From positions 53,920 through 117,919 of the forward strand of contig NZ_MUHH01000033.1 of the NCBI RefSeq assembly GCF_002217475.1: DNA of 64,000 nucleotides. Reading direction: 5' to 3'. The stretch is from Flavobacterium tructae. GTDB lineage: Bacteria > Bacteroidota > Bacteroidia > Flavobacteriales > Flavobacteriaceae. A program made the position numbers and the translations under genes. Under the pieces are notes generated by a model. That model was given only the letters and a program-made list of their open reading frames with translations. It did not search any database and was not told the DNA's origin. The first letter of the stretch is position 1. Each line of letters opens with the position of its first letter. This document shows, one piece after another, positions 27,858 through 38,067 of this stretch.

Positions 27858-28820
27858 ATGGCAAAAATTTTCTTTAAAGTATTGTTGTTGTTTTTACTAG
27901 CAGGTTGTGCGGCTTCTAAAAAGACGAAATTTGACGATTATGTTTTTAAAACAAAAAGCGAAAAACAAGTTTATATAAATTCATACGATCAGGCACTAAA
28001 GCTTTGGGATATTCCTTATACCGAGGAAACTATACCTACAACTTACGGAACAGCTCATATAATTATTAGCGGTGTAGAAAACGGTAAAGATCTAGTGCTC
28101 CTACATGGTATGGATGCGAGTTCGACTATGTGGTATCCCAACATAAAAGCACTCTCCAAAACACACCGCATTTATGCCATTGATTTTATAATGGAACCCG
28201 GAAAATCTACTTTGACGACAAAACCACTGTCTTCAGAAGAAATTGTTATCCTATACAATGAAATTTTCAATCATTACAAATTAAAAAATATTGATCTTAT
28301 AGGAGCCTCCCGCGGTGGCTGGATTGCAACATTACTAGCCACTCAAAAAGAAAATTCAATTGATAAAATAGTATTGTTAAGTCCGGCACAGACCTTCAAA
28401 TCTGTAGATAAAGTAAGAAAGATGACTCCGGCCTTACTATTGAAACTTTTTCCAAATGAAAAGAATTTCGAAAAAACATTGAACATTTTTTCTATTCATC
28501 CCGAAAAAATCAGTCCGGTTTACAAACAACAATTCTATTTGGCCAACAAATATGCAAAGTCAAATTCAAGCATGCTGAAAATGCGTCCTTTCTCAGATGA
28601 TGAACTAAAATTCATCAGCAATCCGGTTTTGATTTTAATTGGAGATCATGATGTTATCAATTCAGAAGAAAGTCTTGAACGTGCTCAAAAACTTTTAGTA
28701 AACGGTACAACAAAAACGATTAACGATGCGGGTCATTTTTTAAGCATAGATCAATCTAAATCAGTAAATGAACAGGTAATTGAGTTTTTAAATCCTAAGA
28801 AAGCAAACTTAAAACCTTAA
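27858..28820 (+). CDS. Alpha/beta hydrolase lipoprotein
   Basis: This 320-residue protein has a lipoprotein signal (FLLAGC) and an alpha/beta hydrolase fold: the oxyanion loop LLHGMDASSTMW, the nucleophile elbow IGASRGG, an acid in LIGDHDVI and the histidine in DAGHFLS. It is probably a periplasmic or outer-membrane-attached esterase of unknown substrate. I prefer the ATG at 27858; the TTG at 27843 only adds MNFIP. The nearest promoter-like sequence, TACCTTTA near 27830, departs from consensus by one base. Confidence 0.85.
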   Translation: MAKIFFKVLLLFLLAGCAASKKTKFDDYVFKTKSEKQVYINSYDQALKLWDIPYTEETIPTTYGTAHIIISGVENGKDLVLLHGMDASSTMWYPNIKALSKTHRIYAIDFIMEPGKSTLTTKPLSSEEIVILYNEIFNHYKLKNIDLIGASRGGWIATLLATQKENSIDKIVLLSPAQTFKSVDKVRKMTPALLLKLFPNEKNFEKTLNIFSIHPEKISPVYKQQFYLANKYAKSNSSMLKMRPFSDDELKFISNPVLILIGDHDVINSEESLERAQKLLVNGTTKTINDAGHFLSIDQSKSVNEQVIEFLNPKKANLKP

Positions 28821-28988
28821 AGAAAAATATTTTTCGCAACGTAAACACAAGATCAATACTAAAAATTTAAAAAAGGACCTTTAAACAGAATTAACCAATA
28901 GTTTTAACTTAAAATTACATATATTTACAATTATAGCAAAACTATTTTAAAAAATCGTCAAAATAGAGCGAACCATACCCTTCAATCT

Positions 28989-29033
28989 ACTGGACCAGTC
29001 ATAAATTAAAAAAGTGACAATAACCATTTGGTT
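28989..29033. promoter_or_regulatory. Two candidate operator palindromes upstream of the large TonB receptor
   Basis: ACTGG-A-CCAGT (28989-28999) and AACCA-TT-TGGTT (29022-29033) are perfect palindromes 33-34 bp apart centre to centre, about 3 helical turns, in the 337-nt spacer before the receptor gene. Similar ACTGGxxCCAGT-type sites are common before Bacteroidota transport genes in my recollection. The rest of the spacer is AT-rich with no gene. Confidence 0.45.
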
Positions 29034-29157
29034 CAGAAATTTATTGAATAAAAATTCCAAAACAAATTCAATTTCAAAATAATTTATAGCAGACCCGTTT
29101 GTTATTTATTTTTTGCTTTCATATTAATTTAAACCAAACTAATATAAAACCAGAATT

Positions 29158-32100
29158 ATGAAGAAGAATCTATTCAAAAACCAAATGTATTTACGACTCC
29201 AAAAAGTGTTACTCACACCTTTTGCATTCACTGTTCTTTTAGCAAACGGCAACAATCTTACCGCTGCTGAAAATACGAAAAACCGAAAAAATACCATTCA
29301 GACCAATCAAAACAAACAAACCGATCTTGTCAAAGGAAAAGTTGTCGATGACACAGGAGCCTCTTTACCGGGAGTTACTGTTTTGGTCATCAGTACCAAA
29401 AAAGGAGCTGTTACTGATATTGATGGAAACTATACTATTGAGGCTAAAGTTGGTGATGTTTTGCAATTTTCATATGTAGGATTACAAACCAAAACCGTAA
29501 CAGTTGTGGGACCAACTGTAAATGTTACGCTATCAGGAGGCAGTGGTGAAAGCCTGGAGAATGTAGTGATTATTGGTTCGCGTAACCCTACCCGAACTGT
29601 TACAGAATCAGCTGTTCCTATAGATGTTATTGCAATGAAGGATATTGCAACGCAAGGAGCACAAACCAACCTGAATCAGATTTTGAACATGGTAGCTCCT
29701 TCCTTTACCTCAAATACCCAAACGGTAGCTGACGGAACGGATCACCTAGATCCGGCGCAATTAAGAGGTTTAGGCCCTGATCAGGTATTGGTTTTGGTAA
29801 ACGGAAAAAGAAGACATACCTCCTCTTTAGTTAACATAAACGGAACTCCGGGAAGAGGATCAGTAGGAACCGATTTGAATGCAATTCCCGCTTTCGCTCT
29901 TGAAAAAATAGAAGTACTTAGAGATGGTGCTTCTGCTCAATATGGTTCAGACGCTATAGCAGGGGTAATTAATCTCAACATAAAAAAAGACACTAAAAAA
30001 ATAGATATTAATCTCTTTTCAGGAAGTAATTTTTCACGAAATGCTAACGATCACAGGGGAGGAAATGATGGTAACAATTACCAAATGGATGTTAATTACG
30101 GAACAAATTTAGGCAAAGAAAAAAGTTTTATTAATTTAACAGGAAGCTTGCAATTAAGAGATGCTACAAGCAGAGCTAATGACGCCACAGGTACTATCTA
30201 TAACGCTTACAATGCGATTGAACAAAGAGCTTCAGAAGACGGAATAAATATAAATTCTCTGTACGGCAATATTACCAATACTCCTAATTCTGCTCAAATT
30301 GTAAGCTTAATAAAAAACTATGCTCCCAAAGTAAGTTATTTTACCGGGGCACAACAAGCGAATATCAGTAATGCCACAACTATTTCGCAATTACAAACGG
30401 CCTTAAATTTTGATGCCACAGACGGAGAACTGGCTTACCGAAAACTTGAAAGAAGAAACTTTAATATGAGAATAGGGCAATCTGAATTTAAAAGTGTTCA
30501 GTTCTTTTTGAATGCCGCCTATCCCATAAATGATAAATTAGAAGTTTATGTTTTTGGTGGAACCAGTTATAGAAATGGTGAATCTGCCGGCTTTTTCAGA
30601 AGACCTAATCAATCAAGATCTTATACCGGTTTATACTTAAATGGTTTCTTACCTGAAATTCATTCTACCATTAATGACCTTTCTGCTGCAACAGGACTTA
30701 GAGGTACTATTTTCAAAGACTGGCATTTTGATTTGAGCAATACGTATGGCCGAAATTCCTTTGATTATAATATCGAAAATACTGTAAATGCTACTTTAAG
30801 AGAAGGCTCCCCTACTGAATTTGATGCCGGAGGCTTACGTTTTGCTCAAAACACAACGAATTTTGATATGAGCAAGAAAATCAATACACTGAATATCGCA
30901 TTTGGTGCCGAATATCGCTACGAACAGTACGGTATCAATGCCGGAGTTCCTGATTCTTACAGTCAATACGATATCAATGGAAATGTAGTTACCGGTACAA
31001 CACCTGCCAACATAAGAGTGACTGATTTTTATGGCGCCGCCAGACCAGGTGGAGCACAGGTTTTTCCGGGTTACAGAGCAGAAAATGCAAAAACCGAAAA
31101 AAGAAATAGTGTAGCTCTTTATACGGATTTAGAGTTAGATGTAACCGAAAAATGGTTATTAAACGGAGCTGTTCGCTTTGAAAACTATTCTGATTTTGGA
31201 AGTACTACTAATTTTAAAATTGCCACCCGCTATAAACTTACAGACAACATCAATTTGCGTGGTGCTTTCTCAACAGGATTCAGAGCTCCATCCTTACATC
31301 AGATTTATTATGAATCCACTGCAACACAATTTACAGGAGGAGTCCCTTTTGAAGTAGGAACTTTCAGCAATGATTCTGAAATCGCAAAATTACTTGGAAT
31401 TCCGAAATTAAAACAAGAAGAGTCAACCAGTATAAGCGCCGGATTTACAGCTAAAATTCCATCAGCCAACCTTACTATAACTGCAGACGCTTATTACATC
31501 AAAATAAACGACAGAGTAGTACTTACCGATCAGTTTACGCCAACTCCACTGACTCAGTCTTTGTATGATCAGGCTGGCGCAAATGCGGCAACTTTCTTCG
31601 CCAATGCCATTGATACCGAATCTAAAGGAATTGATGTAGTACTTACCAACAAAATGAACCTAAATGAAAATCTGACTTTAAAAAATGACTTGTCCGGTAC
31701 CTTTTCAAAAACACATAAAATAGGAAACATTCATGCTTCTCCTATACTGGAAGCGGCAGGTCAGGTAAATACTTATTTTTCAGAATCTTCAAGAATTTAT
31801 TTAGAAGAAGCAGTACCGCGAGTAAAAGTAAATCTGACAAACGGCCTTACTTACAAAAAATTCGATTTCTTTCTAAGAAACGTTTACTTTGGAGAAGTAA
31901 CAGATCCAAACGTTGCTGACGTAAACGGTGATGGTTTTGTAGGCGCCACTATTGTAAATGGAAAAGCGGTGGAAAATGAACATCCTGTTTGGGGAGGAAG
32001 AGTGATTACCGACATGTCTGTAGGTTTTAAAATTAGTCCTATTGCTAAAATCATAATCGGTGCTAACAATATTTTTGATATTTATCCGGACAAAAACCTG

Positions 32101-32277
32101 GGGCCACAAACCGCAAGAAGAGCCAATGGCGTTGATGCAAATGGAAACATAACCTATGCCACTACTCCAACTGCTATTGATTTATCCAACCAAAATCAAT
32201 TTGTGTATTCCAGAAATATATCTCAATTTGGTCAAAACGGACGTTTTGTTTTTGCAAGATTAAGTCTTAGCTTCTAA
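29158..32277 (+). CDS. Large TonB-dependent receptor with CarboxypepD_reg-like domain
   Basis: This 1039-residue outer-membrane receptor starts with an unusually polar, long signal region (cleavage near residue 37, after LTAAENTK), then a CarboxypepD_reg-like domain (about 58-125; GKVVDDTGASLPGVTVLVI). The plug (about 140-280) has DPAQLRGLGPDQVLVLVNGKRRH, GAVTDIDGNY-type turns and EVLRDGASAQYGSDAIAGVINL, and the barrel ends FVFARLSLSF. Receptors of this plug type (IVxGSR...RGLGPDQVLVLVNGKRRH) import unknown nutrients. No SusD gene follows; a terminator does. Confidence 0.9.
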   Translation: MKKNLFKNQMYLRLQKVLLTPFAFTVLLANGNNLTAAENTKNRKNTIQTNQNKQTDLVKGKVVDDTGASLPGVTVLVISTKKGAVTDIDGNYTIEAKVGDVLQFSYVGLQTKTVTVVGPTVNVTLSGGSGESLENVVIIGSRNPTRTVTESAVPIDVIAMKDIATQGAQTNLNQILNMVAPSFTSNTQTVADGTDHLDPAQLRGLGPDQVLVLVNGKRRHTSSLVNINGTPGRGSVGTDLNAIPAFALEKIEVLRDGASAQYGSDAIAGVINLNIKKDTKKIDINLFSGSNFSRNANDHRGGNDGNNYQMDVNYGTNLGKEKSFINLTGSLQLRDATSRANDATGTIYNAYNAIEQRASEDGININSLYGNITNTPNSAQIVSLIKNYAPKVSYFTGAQQANISNATTISQLQTALNFDATDGELAYRKLERRNFNMRIGQSEFKSVQFFLNAAYPINDKLEVYVFGGTSYRNGESAGFFRRPNQSRSYTGLYLNGFLPEIHSTINDLSAATGLRGTIFKDWHFDLSNTYGRNSFDYNIENTVNATLREGSPTEFDAGGLRFAQNTTNFDMSKKINTLNIAFGAEYRYEQYGINAGVPDSYSQYDINGNVVTGTTPANIRVTDFYGAARPGGAQVFPGYRAENAKTEKRNSVALYTDLELDVTEKWLLNGAVRFENYSDFGSTTNFKIATRYKLTDNINLRGAFSTGFRAPSLHQIYYESTATQFTGGVPFEVGTFSNDSEIAKLLGIPKLKQEESTSISAGFTAKIPSANLTITADAYYIKINDRVVLTDQFTPTPLTQSLYDQAGANAATFFANAIDTESKGIDVVLTNKMNLNENLTLKNDLSGTFSKTHKIGNIHASPILEAAGQVNTYFSESSRIYLEEAVPRVKVNLTNGLTYKKFDFFLRNVYFGEVTDPNVADVNGDGFVGATIVNGKAVENEHPVWGGRVITDMSVGFKISPIAKIIIGANNIFDIYPDKNLGPQTARRANGVDANGNITYATTPTAIDLSNQNQFVYSRNISQFGQNGRFVFARLSLSF

Positions 32278-32300
32278 ATCATTCTCAACTATAAAAAGAC

Positions 32301-32333
32301 CGTCAACATGAAATTTGTTGACGATTTTTTTTT
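32301..32333 (+). terminator. Terminator after large TonB receptor
   Basis: CGTCAAC (32301-32307) pairs with GTTGACG (32317-32323), followed by a T run. Confidence 0.8.
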
Positions 32334-32402
32334 GAATTATACTTTCAGAAAAAAAGAAATCAAACTCGTATCTTTACGACACTAATCTTTCATCCTCCAA
32401 AA

Positions 32403-34397
32403 ATGAATTTCCAGGTATCCTCTGAATACAGTCCAAAAGGTGATCAGCCGCAAGCAATTGAAAAACTGTCACAAGGCATTATAGACGGTGAAAAATACCA
32501 AACTTTATTAGGAGTTACCGGTTCCGGAAAAACTTTTACGGTGGCCAATGTTATTCAGGAAGTTCAGAGACCTACTTTGGTTTTGGCACACAACAAAACG
32601 CTGGCTGCACAGTTGTACTCGGAATTTAAGCAATTCTTCCCGAATAATGCTGTGGAATATTTTGTTTCTTACTACGACTATTACCAACCGGAAGCTTTTA
32701 TGCCGGTTACAGGAGTATTTATCGAAAAGGATCTATCCATCAATGAGGAACTTGAAAAAATGCGTCTGAGCACTACTTCTTCCCTGCTTTCGGGACGTCG
32801 TGATGTACTGGTTGTCGCTTCTGTTTCCTGTTTGTATGGTATTGGAAATCCAGTTGAATTTCAGAAAAATGTCATCGAAATAGCAAGAGATCAGGTCATT
32901 TCCCGAACGAAATTATTACACAGTCTGGTGCAGAGTTTATATTCCCGAACGGAAGCAGATTTTACTCCCGGAAACTTCAGAATCAAAGGAGATACGGTTG
33001 AAGTATACCCAAGTTATGCCGATGACGCCTATAGAATTCACTTTTTTGGTGATGAAATAGAAGAAATAGAATCCTTTGATGCCAAGACCTCACAAGTCAT
33101 TGAAAAATTTACCAGACTAACTATTTATCCTGCCAATATGTTTGTGACTTCGCCTGATGTTTTGCAAGGCGCTATTTGGGAAATCCAGCAGGATTTAGTC
33201 AAACAAGTCGATTATTTTAAAGAAATCGGTAAACATCTGGAAGCAAAACGTTTGGAAGAACGTACAAATTTTGATTTAGAAATGATTCGCGAATTAGGAT
33301 ATTGTTCCGGAATTGAGAATTATTCGAGATATCTTGACGGTAGAGACGCCGGAACCCGTCCTTTCTGTTTGTTAGATTATTTTCCAAAGGATTATTTGAT
33401 GGTAGTAGACGAGAGTCACGTGACGGTTTCACAGGTTCATGCCATGTACGGAGGCGATCGCAGTCGAAAAGAAAACCTGGTAGAATATGGTTTCCGTCTG
33501 CCTGCTGCAATGGACAACCGACCTCTGAAATTTGAGGAGTTTGAAGCCATGCAAAATCAGGTCATTTACGTGTCTGCAACACCTGCTGATTATGAACTTC
33601 AGAAAACAGACGGGGTTTATGTAGAGCAGATTATTCGTCCGACAGGATTATTAGACCCCATTATTGAGATACGCCCAAGTTTGAATCAGATTGATGATTT
33701 GATCGAAGAAATTCAGGTTCGCTGCGAATTAGACGAAAGAGTTCTGGTCACTACTCTGACCAAAAGAATGGCCGAGGAACTAGCCAAATATTTGACCAAA
33801 GTCAACATTCGTTGTCGTTATATTCATTCCGACGTAGATACACTGGAGCGTATCGAAATTATGCAGGACTTACGCAAAGGAATTTTTGATGTTTTGATCG
33901 GGGTAAACTTACTTCGTGAAGGTCTGGATTTACCTGAAGTTTCGCTTGTTGCTATTTTAGATGCCGATAAAGAAGGCTTTTTAAGAAACCACAGATCATT
34001 GACCCAAACTATTGGCCGTGCCGCAAGGAACCTTAACGGAAAAGCCATCATGTATGCTGATAAAATCACTGCCAGTATGCAAAAAACAATCGATGAGACC
34101 AGTTATCGCAGAACCAAACAAATCAATTATAATACTCAAAACAATATCACTCCTCAGGCCTTAAATAAAAAAATCGATAGTGCCTTTACTAAAAATCCTC
34201 TGGTTGAATACGAATTAGGACATACCATACCGTCAGCTGCGGCAGAACCTGAAACAGCTTATTTATCGAAACAGGAACTGGAAAAAATGATTCGTGAAAA
34301 ACGAAAATCAATGGAAAAAGCGGCAAAAGAACTGGACTTTTTACAGGCTGCAAAACTGCGTGACGACATTAAAAAACTGCAGGAACAGCTTCCTTAA
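32403..34397 (+). CDS. uvrB: UvrABC excinuclease subunit B
   Basis: UvrB (664 residues) is the damage-verifying helicase-like subunit of nucleotide excision repair. It has the start FQVSSEYSPKGDQPQAI, Walker A GVTGSGKT, the beta-hairpin YYDYYQPEA, DEI-box region VVDESHVTVSQ, helicase motif VI (QTIGRAARN) and a C-terminal UVR motif (KAAKELDFLQAAKLRDDI) that contacts UvrA/UvrC. Length and motifs are normal. It is cytoplasmic and transcribed alone. Confidence 0.98.
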   Translation: MNFQVSSEYSPKGDQPQAIEKLSQGIIDGEKYQTLLGVTGSGKTFTVANVIQEVQRPTLVLAHNKTLAAQLYSEFKQFFPNNAVEYFVSYYDYYQPEAFMPVTGVFIEKDLSINEELEKMRLSTTSSLLSGRRDVLVVASVSCLYGIGNPVEFQKNVIEIARDQVISRTKLLHSLVQSLYSRTEADFTPGNFRIKGDTVEVYPSYADDAYRIHFFGDEIEEIESFDAKTSQVIEKFTRLTIYPANMFVTSPDVLQGAIWEIQQDLVKQVDYFKEIGKHLEAKRLEERTNFDLEMIRELGYCSGIENYSRYLDGRDAGTRPFCLLDYFPKDYLMVVDESHVTVSQVHAMYGGDRSRKENLVEYGFRLPAAMDNRPLKFEEFEAMQNQVIYVSATPADYELQKTDGVYVEQIIRPTGLLDPIIEIRPSLNQIDDLIEEIQVRCELDERVLVTTLTKRMAEELAKYLTKVNIRCRYIHSDVDTLERIEIMQDLRKGIFDVLIGVNLLREGLDLPEVSLVAILDADKEGFLRNHRSLTQTIGRAARNLNGKAIMYADKITASMQKTIDETSYRRTKQINYNTQNNITPQALNKKIDSAFTKNPLVEYELGHTIPSAAAEPETAYLSKQELEKMIREKRKSMEKAAKELDFLQAAKLRDDIKKLQEQLP

Positions 34398-34520
34398 ACA
34401 CACAATTCTAAAACAATTGACATCCAAAGTATAAAAGAATTTTATACTTAAAATTATGGAAGAAATATTTTATAAGGAATTTCAAATTCATTAGTTTTAA
34501 CAAAATTTTAAAACGCTGAA

Positions 34521-35750
34521 ATGAAATATCTTTTATTCCTTCTTGCTCTTTTTGTTTTCAATATTTCTGCCCTGGCACAATCTGGAAATAATGATTTTTG
34601 GAATAAAGAAATAGAAAATTCTTCGGATATCATCAAACCGAATATTCTTTCCAATCACCCGTTAGGAATTTATATTTCCAGATTAAATCATAATTTCAAT
34701 GTTCGTTCTCCTGATAAATACTCTTTTTCATTTGAATTCTCTAGCGGTAATGTCGCTCTACCTTATGTAAAATCATATGAATTAACAGATCCCAACGATC
34801 AAAAGGCAGCAGAAAACATGCCCTGGCATGTTCGGGAGTATGCTTTTGACTTCAATAAAGTTCCGCACAATACTAAAGAGTTCACCGCCGATGGTGTGAT
34901 TCGATCGTATCGATTTACTTTTACATTGCCTATCACGGTTCATCACGAACTTAATTTCGGTTTACGAATAAATTCGCTGGATGGAGGAAAATATCCGTAC
35001 TCAATTTTTACTTCTGATGAAACAATCGAATGGTTTCACAGTAACATTGCCGGCGGAGAAGATCCTTTCTCAAGACGCTACTATGGTTTAAATAAAGCCG
35101 GAATATCTTATAAAGATGAAAATGACAAGGTTCTCACCATGCATAACGGTAATTTTACCATTCCCGGAATTGACATCAATTACAACTATTATCCCAAATT
35201 AGAAATGAATGAAAAACATCATATCTATTTGAATTTTGGAGCACAGCTCGGTATCAATACTTCTCCATACAATCCTGTGGCCGATTTTGGGATTTCTTCT
35301 TCTATTCTAAAAAAGAAAATCATTAAAAACAAAAACATTCTGACTTTTGGTGCCAGTGCAGGAGTTTTACGTCAGCATTTTTTAGAATATGGAGATCGGG
35401 TAAATATTAGTAGTAGGGATTTCTTCTATAGTCTTGAAGGGCTTATTGACTACAAGGTAAAACTGAAGAACAATAACCACCTTTCGTATGGTATCAATTA
35501 TAATTTTCAGTCCTCCTATAATAGAAAAAACGAAAAAGATCATACTGTTCTCACCGGACAAAGAATCAAGACGCACTGGCAAAAAACGATTTCACATTTA
35601 TACGAAGATTTAGAGGGATGGAATTTTATCTGCACCTACTCTACCAAACGTTTTTCTTATTTTGTGTATTTCAGAGAAGATCTAAATCTGGACAATGCAC
35701 CTGATTTTCAAACCGGTATTGGTTTCAAAATGTCGATAAAAAAAAAGTAG
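34521..35750 (+). CDS. Secreted beta-rich protein, probable outer-membrane barrel
   Basis: I do not recognise a firm family. The 409-residue product has a signal peptide (to about ALAQ21) and alternating hydrophobic/polar strands: YSFSFEFSSGNV, YRFTFTLPITVHHELNFGLRI, HIYLNFGAQLGI, FQTGIGFKM at the end. The lack of membrane helices and the amphipathic strands fit an outer-membrane barrel, perhaps of the DUF3187 kind. It lies between uvrB and a convergent TerB-like gene with no clear partner. Confidence 0.6.
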   Translation: MKYLLFLLALFVFNISALAQSGNNDFWNKEIENSSDIIKPNILSNHPLGIYISRLNHNFNVRSPDKYSFSFEFSSGNVALPYVKSYELTDPNDQKAAENMPWHVREYAFDFNKVPHNTKEFTADGVIRSYRFTFTLPITVHHELNFGLRINSLDGGKYPYSIFTSDETIEWFHSNIAGGEDPFSRRYYGLNKAGISYKDENDKVLTMHNGNFTIPGIDINYNYYPKLEMNEKHHIYLNFGAQLGINTSPYNPVADFGISSSILKKKIIKNKNILTFGASAGVLRQHFLEYGDRVNISSRDFFYSLEGLIDYKVKLKNNNHLSYGINYNFQSSYNRKNEKDHTVLTGQRIKTHWQKTISHLYEDLEGWNFICTYSTKRFSYFVYFREDLNLDNAPDFQTGIGFKMSIKKK

Positions 35751-35774
35751 TTATCTGATCTGAAGCTTAAAAAT

Positions 35775-36176
35775 TTAATTGTGCTGTTCCTGAAATACTT
35801 TCAATAAAAGTTTAGGATCGATTATAGCATTGGGTGCTTTTTTCATTAAATCGAGAACACGTCTGGTTGCAATGGGATTCAAACCCATTTCGATCGCAAT
35901 TTGCTGTATGGCTTTGGCTTCTTTTTCATGCAAGATACCATCGCAATACATAATCAGCGCCAGTCGATAAAATTGCTGAATGCGCTGAAACTCCGATTTT
36001 ATAACTGAACCGGCACTTTCCTGATGAAATAAATCACGAAAAACATCGGGACTAATATTTAATTCCTGCGCTACCAGCCACAAAAACTCATACTCTCTTT
36101 TATGCAACTGTCCGTCAACGGTAGAGAAAGCAATCATTTCTAAAAGTAAACTTATCTTTTCGGCTTCGGTATTCAT
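35775..36176 (-). CDS. TerB-like helical protein
   Basis: This protein (133 residues from the ATG at 36176) is all-helical and resembles the TerB/tellurite-resistance fold: ISLLLEMIAFSTVDGQLHKREYEFL, then LALIMYCDGILHEKEAKAIQQIAIEMGL. The paired acidic turns (VDGQ, CDGI) are typical of TerB helices, which can bind metal. Role unknown. A longer frame needs a TTG at 36224 and adds 16 atypical residues. It is divergent from the esterase gene with a 57-nt spacer. Confidence 0.75.
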   Translation of the reverse strand: MNTEAEKISLLLEMIAFSTVDGQLHKREYEFLWLVAQELNISPDVFRDLFHQESAGSVIKSEFQRIQQFYRLALIMYCDGILHEKEAKAIQQIAIEMGLNPIATRRVLDLMKKAPNAIIDPKLLLKVFQEQHN

Positions 36177-36232
36177 CAATTTATTATTTTTAGCTAAAAT
36201 ATTGTTTTTAACTCTAAAACGCAACAGTACTC

Positions 36233-37036
36233 ATGATTAGGAGGTTTTTCTTTTTTATTTTCTTGTGGGTAACCGCCGTCGCAAGCGCACAAGAGAGTAC
36301 TGCTTCAAAAAACGTATCTGCCTTTACAATCGAAGCTCCTCAGCTAAAAACAACTAAAAAAATATGGATTTATCTTCCTGACGGATATGCCGCCTCGGCC
36401 AAAAAGAGATACAGCGTGATTTACATGCACGATGCCCAAAATTTGTTTGATGGTAAAACTTCGTACGCAGGCGAATGGAATGTAGATGAAAAACTGGACA
36501 GTCTGAAAGCCCCCGTAATCGTAGTAGGCATTGAACATGGAAATGACAAACGTTTAAATGAATTAACTCCGTATAAAAATGAAAAATACGGCGGTGGTGA
36601 TGCCGATAATTATCTTGATTTTATTGTAAAAACGCTAAAACCTTATATCGACCAAAATTACAGAACCAAAACTAAGGCCAAAAACACCCTGATTATGGGA
36701 AGTTCATTAGGCGGATTGGTTTCGTACTATGCCGTGTTAAAATATCCCGAAATCTTCGGAAAAGCAGGTGTATTCTCGCCATCCTTCTGGTTTTCAAAAA
36801 ACATTTATACTTTGACAGAACAAACTCCGAAAGTCAAAACTAAAATTTACTTTTTATGCGGAGACAAAGAAAGTGACGATATGGTAAGCGATATGACAAA
36901 AATGGAACGTCTTCTGGACACTAAGCGTTGCTATTGCCTTCATCTCACCAAATCTAAAATTGTAAAAGGCGGCGAACATAATGAAAAACTCTGGCGTGAT
37001 GGTTTCGCAAAAGCAATAATCTGGCTGGGCTATTAA
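36233..37036 (+). CDS. Secreted esterase D/enterochelin esterase-like hydrolase
   Basis: This 267-residue protein has a signal peptide (to about SAQ) and an esterase-family alpha/beta hydrolase domain: KKIWIYLPDGY, YMHDAQNLFDG, the nucleophile elbow MGSSLGG, the acid in LCGDKESDD and the histidine in GGEHNEKLW. Related enzymes cleave siderophore, feruloyl or glutathione esters. It precedes the dipeptide epimerase gene by 15 nt on the same strand, so they may be co-transcribed, suggesting periplasmic processing linked to peptide catabolism. This link is inference. Confidence 0.85.
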   Translation: MIRRFFFFIFLWVTAVASAQESTASKNVSAFTIEAPQLKTTKKIWIYLPDGYAASAKKRYSVIYMHDAQNLFDGKTSYAGEWNVDEKLDSLKAPVIVVGIEHGNDKRLNELTPYKNEKYGGGDADNYLDFIVKTLKPYIDQNYRTKTKAKNTLIMGSSLGGLVSYYAVLKYPEIFGKAGVFSPSFWFSKNIYTLTEQTPKVKTKIYFLCGDKESDDMVSDMTKMERLLDTKRCYCLHLTKSKIVKGGEHNEKLWRDGFAKAIIWLGY

Positions 37037-37051
37037 ATAAAAAACAGACTT

Positions 37052-38062
37052 ATGGAATTAATCTTAAGAGAATACAATTTAAAACTCAAACATACTTTTA
37101 CCATTTCCAGAGAATCGATTGATTTTCAGCCTTCACTGATTGTGGAGCTTAAAAGCGATGGTTTTTCAGGTTTTGGAGAAGCCACTTCAAATCCGTATTA
37201 CAAAACAACTGTTCCCGTAATGATTCAGGATTTAGAAAAAATCCGAAGTATTATCGAAAGTACAACCACTGAAACTCCTGAAGTTTTCTGGTCTAAAATC
37301 TATCCGTATTTAAAAGAGGACATGTTTGCTTTATGTGCTTTAGACATGGCTTATAATGACTTGTACGCACGCAAAAAAGGCAAGAAATTATATGAATTAT
37401 GGAATTACTCTACAGAAAAAAATCCGCTTACAGATTACACCATTGGTATTGCCTCTATCGAAAAAATGGTTTCAAAAATGCAGGAACTTCCCTGGCCTAT
37501 TTACAAAATTAAACTGGGTACCAAAGAAGACATTGCTATTGTAAAAGAGCTTCGAAAACATACCGATGCCATTTTCAGAATCGATGCCAATTGCGGCTGG
37601 GATGTTGAGGAAACCATAAACAACGCCATTGAGCTCAAAAAACTAGGGGTGGAATTCCTCGAGCAGCCCATGAAAGCCGATGACTGGGAAGCCCATAAGG
37701 AAGTTTTTAAACATTCGGTCTTACCTGTAATAGCCGACGAAAGCTGCATTATTGAAGAAGATGTCCTAAAATGTTTCAATCATTTTCATGGCGTAAATGT
37801 AAAGCTTGTAAAATGCGGAGGTCTGACTCCCGGAAAACGCATGATCGAAGAAGCCAAAAAATTAGGACTCAAAACGATGGTGGGCTGCATGACCGAATCG
37901 ACTGTGGGAATCTCGGCTATTGCCCATTTGCTCCCTCAGCTGGATTATGTGGATATGGACGGAGCCTTACTTCTAGCCCAGGATATTGCCACCGGAGTAA
38001 CCATAAAAAATGGTGTAATTCATTATTCCGATCTTAACGGCACCGGAGTAACCTTAATCTAA
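37052..38062 (+). CDS. Dipeptide epimerase (L-Ala-D/L-Glu epimerase type)
   Basis: This 336-residue enolase-superfamily enzyme has the muconate-lactonizing subgroup residues: K152-x-K154 in YKIKLG, metal ligands D178 (RIDANCGW), E204 (EQP) and D229 (ADES), and a late lysine in NVKLVKCGG. Enzymes with this pattern epimerize dipeptides, classically L-Ala-D-Glu from murein to L-Ala-L-Glu for recycling. Specificity in Bacteroidota varies between members. It is followed after 5 nt by a PLP enzyme gene, with which it forms an operon. Confidence 0.88.
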   Translation: MELILREYNLKLKHTFTISRESIDFQPSLIVELKSDGFSGFGEATSNPYYKTTVPVMIQDLEKIRSIIESTTTETPEVFWSKIYPYLKEDMFALCALDMAYNDLYARKKGKKLYELWNYSTEKNPLTDYTIGIASIEKMVSKMQELPWPIYKIKLGTKEDIAIVKELRKHTDAIFRIDANCGWDVEETINNAIELKKLGVEFLEQPMKADDWEAHKEVFKHSVLPVIADESCIIEEDVLKCFNHFHGVNVKLVKCGGLTPGKRMIEEAKKLGLKTMVGCMTESTVGISAIAHLLPQLDYVDMDGALLLAQDIATGVTIKNGVIHYSDLNGTGVTLI

Positions 38063-38067
38063 TTTTT

